A stretch of 64,000 nt of DNA, taken from Lunularia cruciata (taxonomy: Eukaryota; Streptophyta; Marchantiopsida; Lunulariales; Lunulariaceae). The notes below the pieces were generated by a model. It saw only the letters and a program-made list of their open reading frames with translations. It did not search any database and had not been told where the DNA came from. Within the stretch, counting starts at the first letter, position 1; every line of letters starts with the position of its first letter. Positions 56,461 through 64,000 of the stretch are shown piece by piece. The position numbers were made by a program, and so were the translations under genes. The stretch lies in contig OX419756.1 in the NCBI GenBank assembly GCA_948567375.1, positions 56,832,552 through 56,896,551 of the forward strand. Direction: 5' to 3'.

Positions 56461-57472
56461 TACCATGGAAGTTGATCTATATTTAGGAATTGGTTTAGAA
56501 TTAAAAAACCAAACTTCATAAAGATATAGAGATGTGCACAACCAATTGCCTAGTTAAATTGGGATTCATCAATAATGAGATCAAGTGCATCAAAATTCAA
56601 TCAAATTACTATTATAAGCACCAATAGCTTTGTTCAAATTACACCAATCAATTGTAAATTTTGGTATGTAAGGTCATGGTTGAAAACATGATACCTTGCT
56701 AGAGTGCTCCTAATACTTACTTGAACTCTTGAGCCAAACCTTTGGCACAATTCTAGCATGACTTAAGGAGTGGCACCTTGATTATAGTCAAATTAGGTTT
56801 GAGCTACAAAAATCAGATTTAGTGTAAGATATTATCAAGGAGCTATAGTGGTCAAATTGTGGCATTTTATATACTTTGGTAAGCTTACCTCATAGGTTAT
56901 CAATCTTATGATATCTTATCTAAAGCTATAGTAAGTAAGTACATTAGACCAAGTTTGGAAATATTTCCCCAACAAAAGACATATAATTACACGTTTTAGC
57001 GTACAAGTTGAAAGTAGCTCTTGGAGTTCAAGATAGAAGCGAGTCTTAGACTAAAGCAATGATGCTCTAAGGCACTTTTGTATGGAAAATATGGAGATTT
57101 TTGGTTAAGTTACTTGTTTTTGGATTCCCTCCATGCTTGATTATATGCACAACTTGTTTGGATTATTAGGCTTAGGTTTCCTTATTTTAGATATATTTTG
57201 TATTTCTCCTTAGTAATACTAGAAATGATGACCAACAAACCAAGAATAAATGTTTTAATGGTAGATAAGGTTACCCTTACACTACTTGATAGAAAATTGG
57301 AAATTGGGATAAAATTTCCATGTAGTTGGAAAGACAAATAGACATGATCTTCCATGGTAGGTTTAGTTGCAACCTCCTATCCATAATCTCCATATTTAAG
57401 CGCACAATGTTCTTAGGGAGAACAAAGCCAAGTATGAAACCATCCCTTTTAGGCTCTCTATTACAACCTCTA
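56461..57472. other. Unassigned AT-rich region
   Basis: Expected place for the 5' LTR of the minus-strand family-2 copy, but neither its TATA and HSE-like landmarks nor a primer site were recognised. No credible gene. Confidence 0.35.
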
Positions 57473-58067
57473 TGTAATGTTCCAAGGATAGGAAAGCCAC
57501 CAAAAGAAACACAAGAGAAACACAAGGCTTCATCTCTCAATATTCTAATGCCCCAAAGGAGCACCTTGTCTTTATTGTACAGCAAAGAAGATCCACTCAA
57601 AGGGAGTTCCACCTTTGGATCAAATATACAGATTGGAGACATGTCAACGAGCTCCACTGTTAGAGTAGTTGCATGGATTGGTAACATGTCTATCCTTGTC
57701 CTATTTGGTTGGTCAAACAAGTTTGACCAAAGGGAATCTTGGGGAATCTTCATATAGGAAGTCTAGAACTGCATGAGTAAGGTTCCATTAGAAGGCTCTC
57801 AATGAGAAGAACATGTGGGAAGAAGGCAACACCTTTTCTCTTGAAGGAGGAAGGAATTTTCATTTTTTGAGACAAATCTCATCTATTTAGGCCTCCAAAA
57901 TTAGCTCTAAAGTTTTAAAGGTGTTTTAGACCTCTGTCCTATTAATGTAAGTACTCTTTTTATAATAACTCTATCTGATCTACTTATAACATCATATATT
58001 TCATCCCACCAAATATTACCTAGCCAATTTCTATCTCTAGATAATATATCCAGCTTATGGTATTACA
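57473..58067 (-). repeat. Family-1 3' LTR, minus strand
   Basis: 595 bp, TGTAATACC at 58067 downward to ATTACA near 57473. One unit of the internal segment, like the solo LTR. It is preceded (58068 upward) by a polypurine tract (AAAAGGAGAGAGG on the minus strand), so it is the 3' LTR of a minus-strand element. Confidence 0.85.
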
Positions 58068-58440
58068 AACCTCTCTCCTTTTAAGACGTAACATCCTCAT
58101 TGCAAAGTTGTTGCTCAAAATATTGCACTAAATCTAGTCCATGGGTCAAGTTAGCTATTGGTTCCTATGTTGCCTCATACAATGGGTATCTCATACTTAT
58201 TAAGGTGCCCTTTCCTATGTACAAGATATTCCACCCATAGATGACATGTACCATGGATGTGTTTATGGAGAATATGTTTGACTTGTTATTCCTCCATGCC
58301 ATCAATGAGTGTTGGACATGGTCTAACTTTTTGTATGGAAGGAAAGTGGGGTGGTCGGGGTGCATATATGCATAATAAGGAAACATGGAACATTGGATGG
58401 ATCTTCATGTGTGGCCGGTAGTTTGAGTTGATAGGCCATT
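58068..58440 (-). pseudogene. Family-1 integrase end and chromodomain fragment, minus strand
   Basis: On the minus strand it matches about 9190-9554 of the family-1 element: MAYQLKLPATHEDPS-like, then HPWVEYLV-like chromodomain coding, then the polypurine tract. Several stops. The rest of the element is missing; the fragment ends near 58440-58490, where family-3 sequence begins. Confidence 0.75.
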
Positions 58441-58492
58441 ATGTTGATCCAATGGAGGATGGGAAAAGGCTGCATAAAAAAAGGTTTGAGTG

Positions 58493-58517
58493 TTTAGGGT
58501 TTACTCTAAACCCTAAA
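58493..58517. repeat. Inverted telomere-like motif at a breakpoint
   Basis: TTTAGGGTTTA, CTC, then TAAACCCTAAA: two plant-type telomere-like motifs (TTTAGGG) facing each other with a 3-bp spacer. It lies between a family-1 fragment and a family-3 fragment, both minus strand. Confidence 0.8.
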
Positions 58518-59050
58518 GCTTGCCATTCTTTTTCTTCACAATGACAATTGGAGACACCCATTCTGAATTCTCTACCTCAAAGATAAATCTAGCCTCCTTG
58601 AGCTTATCAATCTCCTCCTTCACAACCAAAGACATTGGTAGGCTAATGCAACGTTGCTTTTGGCGGATTGGTCTTGCATGTGACTCCACCTCTATCTTGT
58701 GCTCCTCCAAGGTGACTTCCTTCAAATCCTTTTAACTAAAAGCAAACACATGGATGAACTTGCGGAAAATCTCCTCAAATCTCACCTTCTCCTCCTTGGT
58801 AACATTTGGGCCATACTTGAGGGTAGATAACCTTCTCTCTACCTCCTCAAGTGTCAATGGTGATTTATCTGGATCCTTCAAAACCTCTAGCTTAGGTGCA
58901 AAATCCATAGCACACAAAGGATACACATCTGAATCAGATTAAGATTCATCCTCCATGAAAGTCTCATCTTCCATGCTTGTGTCCACACCTAAAGCTCCTT
59001 CTTTAGAATCTGATTCCCAATAATCAGAAGATGGTGTATCTGAATGTGAA
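58518..59050 (-). pseudogene. Family-3 pol fragment D, minus strand
   Basis: Minus-strand match of 63140-63670 in copy C: acidic linker, YPLCAMDFAPK, LTLEEVERRLSTLKYGPNV, EEIFRKFIHVFAFS followed by a stop (TAA where copy C has TAC, Y), EVTLEEHKIEVESHARPI, VSPIVIVKKKNGKL. It ends abruptly at AAGCTT. Copy C inserted into it on the right side, at 59062. Confidence 0.88.
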
Positions 59051-59062
59051 GTGTTGGTGGTC

Positions 59063-59743
59063 TGTAACACTCATTTGTGCATGTGTATGGTATTGTGATA
59101 TTTGACTTTGTATTACAAGTATTTAAGAGATATTATTTATATAGAGATAAAGGATGGTTCTATATTAGTCATGGTTAGCTAAAGTTAGTCATAGCTAAGA
59201 TAGAAGGGACCTTACTTTAGAGGAAGTAGAAAAGATGAGCACCACTATTTTGGATTTTAGTGTGTTGACTTGGTATTATTCCTAGGTGTTTGGCTTTGAG
59301 GAAAGAGTTGAGAACTCTTGGGCCGCAAGCCTTTTTGTTTTGGATTCTTCTATAGTCCAAGGATAGCCCATGTGAAGGAATCCTTGACTTAGTGGTTGGG
59401 TCAAGATAAGACCACATGCTTAGGGGAATATGCCCATGTGAATGGATATTCCTTTCTACTTTTTGACTTTACTTGACTTTTAGTCTAGTAACTTGAGTTA
59501 CTACGGTAATTATTAACTTTGGTACGTAACTATTTCACAAGTATATAAACAAGGGGTGAGCATGTACTCATTATCCTTTCATTTGCAACTCTCTCTCTCT
59601 CATAGTGATCAATGTCTTGAGTCTTGGAGTGTTAGCCTTGGAGGAGTATGATGGAGTTCAGGTTCCTTGCCTTCTTAGTCCATGGTGCGCTACTATAATA
59701 GCCATTAGAGGTTCATCCTGAGTGAGAGACAGGCCGGCTCACA
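59063..59743 (+). repeat. Family-3 5' LTR, copy C
   Basis: 681 bp, TGTAACACTC to GCTCACA. TATA-like GTATATAAAC is at 59541-59550. A (TC)n run follows near 59590. TG and CA termini are intact, unlike copy A. Confidence 0.92.
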
Positions 59744-59747
59744 TTTT

Positions 59748-59763
59748 TGGTTCCGTTGCCGGG
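59748..59763 (+). other. Primer-binding site, tRNA-Asp type
   Basis: TGGTTCCGTTGCCGGG lies 5 bases after the LTR. It agrees with the complement of the plant tRNA-Asp 3' end (TGGCGCCGTTGCCGGG) except for two bases. Athila-like elements use tRNA-Asp. Confidence 0.75.
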
Positions 59764-59784
59764 ACCTCTCTAGAAGGCAAGATA

Positions 59785-59955
59785 ATGTTCTGCGTTCAAT
59801 TCTACATTAGGCAGAAGGATGCTATGAGAGCTCACTTGGAGAGAACATTAGGAGAGGAGAGGGCTGAACTTATGTTAGAGAACCAAGATCCATTTGTATA
59901 CCTTGTAGTTCATTATGATGTCTTTGAGATGATTTTGTACATCTTGTACACATGA
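59785..59955 (+). CDS. Leader module ORF, family-3 copy C
   Basis: A 56-codon intact ORF starting 21 bases after the primer site: MFCVQFYIRQKDAMRAHLER, then TLG-E-E, a Pro 13 residues after the Gly, then YLVVHYD. The frame is open back into the LTR, so the start is not certain. It matches copy A over its full length and aligns gaplessly with the family-1 leader ORF 1. Function unknown. Confidence 0.55.
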   Translation: MFCVQFYIRQKDAMRAHLERTLGEERAELMLENQDPFVYLVVHYDVFEMILYILYT

Positions 59956-60604
59956 GAGGAATTGGAGAGATTGTGTGAGGTGGATTGCAGATTTTGGGGA
60001 TTAAGGTGATTTTGGGCAAAATCTCAAGTTTGAGATCTGGACTTGAGATTTCTACACATGATAGCTTGGATTATCTTACAGTTAGCACACTTAAAATTAT
60101 TATTAGAGCTTCTATGCGCACTGGGCTAGAATTTTTGAAAGTTGATAGGGTAAAGTGCTCCCACAACTGCATGCTCTCTGGAAAATTGTACAGAGTTTTC
60201 TATTTCTTCATTTTTCAGTGAATTGTCCTGAAAATTTTGCAAGAAAATTGAGTACATTATATCCTACTTGCTGCCACAAAAATTAGAGAGAGATTGTTCT
60301 TGCACAGGGAGAAATGAGTTTTTTAAGTAAAGGGGGTGGTTTTCAGACCAAATCTGAAATATGGGTGTTGAATAGAAAGGTGTCTAGAACAAATGACTTG
60401 ATGAAAAGATCTGAAATTTTGCAGTTAAGGACACCCTAGAGTTGTGATCAAGTGTGCTAAATTTTAAGAGGATTGTGACATAGTGGTTGGGAGATTTGAG
60501 TGACATTGTGAGGAAGGGTCAATTTTGCAGAGTGGAGATCTCATGCATGAGGAGTTTGAGATCAACAAAAAGCATGTTTGAGTGTTTAGATTCATCTTGG
60601 GAAC
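59956..60604 (+). other. Family-3 untranslated leader
   Basis: About 650 bp between the two upstream ORFs, well conserved in copy A (1310-1895) without a shared long frame. May contain packaging or translation signals. Confidence 0.45.
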
Positions 60605-61075
60605 ATGGAGGGTCATCAAGAATGGAAATTGAGATTATGCAAGGTTCCCCAAGGGTTTGAGGTGATTCTAGGGGTGGATTTGAGGAAAAGAGAGTTTACA
60701 ATAGAATTTGAAGAGAGTGTTGAGAGGATCCAAAAACCTACACCACTTGGAGGAAAGAGTGAGTCTAATTGCTTTTTGTGTGGAGAGAAGGGACATAAGG
60801 CAAGTTCATATCCATTGACCTTTGAGAGCAAGAGATTGAGAGAAAGGAGAGGCTTACTGGACTTGGGTTTACATGTTGGACCTTCTTCACCAAGATTGGG
60901 AGGGAGAAGATCTAAGATCAAGGAGTTGTGTGAGGTTTGTGGAGTTGAAGGACTTCCAAAAGCACATGAGTGTAGTGGAGTAAAATCAATTTTGGAGACT
61001 TTGAAGGATCTTGGAGAGAGTCTTAGTACAGCTACAGAAATACTACCACCTTTATCAGCTAGTTCTCAAGATTAG
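60605..61075 (+). CDS. Family-3 upstream ORF with zinc-knuckle-like motifs
   Basis: A 156-codon ORF in another frame than gag-pol. It starts MEGHQEWKLRLCKVPQGFEV. It carries CFLCGEKGHKASSY at about 60773-60814 (CX2CX4HX4 and Tyr where the fourth Cys is expected), and later CEVCGVEGLPKAHEC, a second Cys/His cluster. A standard zinc knuckle also exists in the downstream gag, so this is an additional possible nucleic-acid-binding protein. It is deleted in copy A. Extra ORFs before gag are known in some Tat/Ogre-type elements; whether this one is related cannot be said. Confidence 0.6.
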   Translation: MEGHQEWKLRLCKVPQGFEVILGVDLRKREFTIEFEESVERIQKPTPLGGKSESNCFLCGEKGHKASSYPLTFESKRLRERRGLLDLGLHVGPSSPRLGGRRSKIKELCEVCGVEGLPKAHECSGVKSILETLKDLGESLSTATEILPPLSASSQD

Positions 61076-61301
61076 TGATGGAGATAATCTTTCAACTTAT
61101 GGATAAATTATCCATGAGGGTTTGATTAATATGCACTCTAGGATTTGATGTTGCTATAGAAATCTTGGAGCAACCTGAACCTTTTGTGTTCCCTACAGTG
61201 GATTATTCTCAGATGGTGTTAGTCATGTATATACTCTATTAGTAATAGAGTGAGAGAAAAGAAAAGAGAAAAAAAAATTTGAGAGAAAAGAAAGATAGTG
61301 A

Positions 61302-63971
61302 GAGGTTAAGATAGGGAAATTTCCGGTTTTCTTTGGCAAGGATGGAGAAGATGTAAAGGCCTTTGTGAGAGACTTCATGAGAGCTTGCATAGGAAACAAT
61401 GAAAGGAGGAAGAATGAGTGGGCCTCATTATTACTAGATTTCTTTGAGGATGCAACACTTACATGGTATGAGTTAGAATACCAAAAGAGAGAGAGGAGAG
61501 ATGGGGAAGAAGAGTCTTGGGAGACTTTGACTTTAGCACTCATTGAGAACTTTCTTCCTGATGAGAGTTATGAGAGATTGATGAGTGAGATTACATTTCT
61601 CAAGCAAGGAGATGGAGAGAAAGTGAGGGTCTATGTGGAAAGAGTGGAAAAGTTAGAGTCCAGATTTCACATAGTGTTGAGGAAGGGTGGGGATGATGTG
61701 GAGACTACAATGATTGGCATAGGAGCCATGCTCACCAAGAATTTTGTGGGAGGGTTGAGACCACAAATTAGAAGCAAGGTGAGATATGAGAAACCTTCTT
61801 CCAAGGTTGAAGCTATCAAGATCGCAATTTGTATCGAGGAGAGTTTGGAAGGGGATGAGAGTGATTTGGTGGTGAAGGAGGTTGTGCATCCTCCTCAAGG
61901 CTACAAGTATGGTGGAACTTCTGATACTTTGATGACAAGGGTTGCACCACAAGTAGTAGTTGCTCCAATTCTTGCACCTCCACCAAAATATCCACTCCAA
62001 ACCATCACAGAACAACTTGCGGATCTCAAGATCAATGTGGTGCAACTATGGGAGAAGAGAGAGGTGGATCAGAATGTAGGGAGAGGGCCGAGGAGTTATG
62101 GAAACTATCCATATAGAGGAGGCCAACCAGCCAACAATTTCAATGATAGAAATTGTTTTGGTTGTGGAGGAATAGGCCATATCCAAAGGAATTGCCCAAA
62201 TTCCACTTACCATGGAGGAAGGAGTTATGAGGGAGCCAATAGAGGGAAAGAGGGAGGTTGTGAAACCCAAGTGGCTCCTAATCCCAACAAAGGTAAGGGG
62301 ATAGCATCCATAGATGTGGTTGAGAGCAAGTATGAGAAGGGAGAGTGCTCAAACTCCAAGGGTCTTAATTTGGAGCTTTTGGCACAAGAGAAGAAGAGAG
62401 CTCGTTTTGTAGAGGATGTTCACTCTTCTCAAGGATTTACTTCAAACAAGGATACTCCTATGTCTACTAGGAGAACTCACACCTCAACACCATCAACAAC
62501 AAAGACTCCAAGGAAGAAGTTGGGGATGGAGGATTTCTTGATCTCAAAGCAACAATGGAACTTTAATGTGTTGGAGGATGTTGGTAGTCACAAGGCTAAC
62601 ATCAAAGTGGGCCAATTAATTACTTTGAACCCTACCTTGAGAAAGGAGCTTAGAGGTGGTTTGAGTTCTACAAGGAGCAAGAGGAAGAAGAAGGCAAAAT
62701 TTCTAGTATCAATGGGGGTGGTGGATGCCAAGCCAGCACCATGGGAGGCTTGTGAATATGCCTCCAAGATTGATGTGAGAGTGAATGGTCACAACATCAA
62801 GGATGCATTGGTTGATGGAGAATCAATAGTAAATGCCATGTCAGAAAGGTTGATGAAGAAGTTGGGTATGATACCCTCAAGACCTTCAACATTTGTGGTG
62901 AGCATGGCAAACAAGCAACAAGTTCGACCAGTAGGGGTGATGGATAAAGTGGTAGTTTCAATTATGGGAGTTCAAAATCTCATGACTTTCCAAGTCTTGA
63001 AGGATTCAAGCTATGACTTACTTCTTGGGATGCCATGGTTGAGAGCAGCACGCACAACTGATCGATGGCACAAAGGGTACTTGAGGATTGGGCCATCAAA
63101 CCATAGAGTCAGAGTTCCTGTGACTAACACCACCAACACTTCACATTCAGATACACCATCTTCTGATTATTGGGAATCAGATTCTGAAGGAGCTTCAGGT
63201 GTGGACACAAGCATGGAAGAGGAGACTTCCATGGAGGAGGATGAATCTGAATCTGATTCAGATGTGTATCCTTTGTGTGCTATGGATTTTTCACCTAAGC
63301 CAAAGGTTTTGAAGGACCCAGATAAATCACCATTGACACTTGAGGAGGTAAAGAGAAGGTTATCTACCCTCAAATATGGTCCAAATGTTACCAAGGAGGA
63401 GAAGGTGAGATTTGAGGAGATTTTCCGCAAGTTCATCCATGTGTTTGCTTTTAGTTACAAGGATTTGAAGGAAGTCACCTTGGAGGAGCACAAGATAGAG
63501 GTGGAGTCACATGCAAGACCAATCCGCCAAAAGCAACGTCGCATTAGCCCACCAATATCTTTGGTTGTGAAGGAGGAGATTGATAAGCTCAAGGAGGCTG
63601 GATTTATCTTTGAGGTGGAGAATTCAGAATGGGTGTCTCCAATTGTCATTGTGAAGAAAAAGAATGGCAAGCTTCGGGTATGTGTGGATTACAAGAAGCT
63701 CAATGCTATTACCAAGAAGTACAACTACCCATTGCCATTCATTGATGAGATCTTGGAGGAGGTTGCAGGTCATGAGAGGTATAGTTTTGGAGATGGTTAT
63801 AGTGGATACAACCAAATCAAGATTGCACCAGAGCATCAACAACTCACCACGTTCACCACACCTTGGAGAACTTATGCTTTCAAGGTCATGCCTTTTCGGC
63901 TTTGCAATGCTCCAACAACATTCCAACGGTTCATGAACAAGGTATATGAACTTTCATTGGGAAATTTGTGA
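61302..63971 (+). CDS. Family-3 gag-pol polyprotein, partial (gag, protease, RT)
   Basis: The frame opens after TAG-TGA at 61296-61301. The first Met is at 61365, but gag-like residues start upstream (KFPVFFGKDGEDVKAFVRDF), so the native start may be lost or non-AUG. Gag spans about 61310-62100; zinc knuckle 62154-62195 (CFGCGGIGHIQRNC); protease-like region near 62800-63060, with VDGES at the active site and YDLLLGMPWL; acidic linker 63160-63270; RT from about 63300 (VSPIVIVKKKNGKLRVCVDY, FGDGYSGYNQIKIAPEHQ, VMPFRLCNAPTTFQRF). The frame ends at TGA 63969-63971 by a frameshift: the neighbouring frame continues GKFVRDFIDDFCVY to the window end. Gag and pol are fused in one frame. Confidence 0.88.
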   Translation, partial: EVKIGKFPVFFGKDGEDVKAFVRDFMRACIGNNERRKNEWASLLLDFFEDATLTWYELEYQKRERRDGEEESWETLTLALIENFLPDESYERLMSEITFLKQGDGEKVRVYVERVEKLESRFHIVLRKGGDDVETTMIGIGAMLTKNFVGGLRPQIRSKVRYEKPSSKVEAIKIAICIEESLEGDESDLVVKEVVHPPQGYKYGGTSDTLMTRVAPQVVVAPILAPPPKYPLQTITEQLADLKINVVQLWEKREVDQNVGRGPRSYGNYPYRGGQPANNFNDRNCFGCGGIGHIQRNCPNSTYHGGRSYEGANRGKEGGCETQVAPNPNKGKGIASIDVVESKYEKGECSNSKGLNLELLAQEKKRARFVEDVHSSQGFTSNKDTPMSTRRTHTSTPSTTKTPRKKLGMEDFLISKQQWNFNVLEDVGSHKANIKVGQLITLNPTLRKELRGGLSSTRSKRKKKAKFLVSMGVVDAKPAPWEACEYASKIDVRVNGHNIKDALVDGESIVNAMSERLMKKLGMIPSRPSTFVVSMANKQQVRPVGVMDKVVVSIMGVQNLMTFQVLKDSSYDLLLGMPWLRAARTTDRWHKGYLRIGPSNHRVRVPVTNTTNTSHSDTPSSDYWESDSEGASGVDTSMEEETSMEEDESESDSDVYPLCAMDFSPKPKVLKDPDKSPLTLEEVKRRLSTLKYGPNVTKEEKVRFEEIFRKFIHVFAFSYKDLKEVTLEEHKIEVESHARPIRQKQRRISPPISLVVKEEIDKLKEAGFIFEVENSEWVSPIVIVKKKNGKLRVCVDYKKLNAITKKYNYPLPFIDEILEEVAGHERYSFGDGYSGYNQIKIAPEHQQLTTFTTPWRTYAFKVMPFRLCNAPTTFQRFMNKVYELSLGNL

Positions 63972-64000
63972 GAGACTTCATTGATGACTTTTGTGTCTAT

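Larger units (their letters stand above)
59063..64000 (+). mobile_element. Family-3 Ty3/gypsy element, copy C (continues past window)
   Basis: LTR (59063-59743), tRNA-Asp-type primer site, leader module ORF, zinc-knuckle ORF (60605-61075), then a long gag-pol ORF (61302-63971) reaching the RT catalytic box. RT phrases such as FTTPWRTYAFKVMPF and the Asp primer site point to the non-chromodomain Tat/Athila side of plant gypsy elements; this placement is an inference. RNase H, integrase and 3' LTR lie outside. Best-preserved element of the window, inserted in the older minus-strand fragment D. Confidence 0.88.

Overview
The window is nuclear DNA of a land plant. It holds one intact multi-exon gene, a plant-type lipin (phosphatidate phosphohydrolase, PAH), within AT-rich DNA built almost entirely of nested, decayed Ty3/gypsy LTR retrotransposons. 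Support for a plant comes from short GT-AG introns of 168-532 bp, plant-style LTR elements (two families with a chromodomain, initiator-Met and Asp tRNA primer sites) and TTTAGGG-type telomere-like motifs. Short introns, a long PAH and dense gypsy elements would fit a bryophyte such as a moss, but this is only an inference. I saw no tRNA, rRNA, organellar insert or CRISPR.

Layout. 399-3679: a decayed family-3 gypsy copy (A), cut by a family-1 chromovirus at 3680-9847 whose 3' LTR is truncated. 9848-11345: a broken minus-strand coiled-coil coding remnant. 11346-14517: intergenic DNA with a weak plus-strand gene candidate. 14518-23100: the PAH gene on the minus strand, ten coding exons and 1862 codons, all phases agreeing. 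23101-24212: its pyrimidine-rich (plus strand) upstream region with a (TC)30 repeat. 24213-29231: AT-rich DNA with no gene seen.

29232-43624 is a nest. A decayed coiled-coil-coding host repeat carries a family-3 LTR plus a partial LTR (30204-31212), a family-2 chromovirus array of the form LTR-internal-LTR-internal-LTR (31810-41982), and an antisense family-1 solo LTR with a perfect 5-bp target duplication (42133-42730). 43625-52020 is old repeat DNA including a pair of direct repeats. 52021-56460 is a minus-strand family-2 copy. 57473-59050 joins minus-strand fragments of families 1 and 3. 59063 to the window end is the youngest-looking element, family-3 copy C, with LTR, tRNA-Asp primer site, two leader ORFs and a long gag-pol ORF running off the edge.

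The most notable signal is a short protein module of about 45 residues, encoded between the primer-binding site and gag in all three families, twice in family 1. It aligns almost without gaps among lineages whose LTRs and primer sites differ. A second lead is an extra zinc-knuckle ORF upstream of gag in family 3. Other leads are a retroelement array that multiplied after it was already inactive, heat-shock-element-like palindromes in the family-2 promoter, nonsense-only decay of a chromovirus pol, and a PAH about twice the usual plant length.
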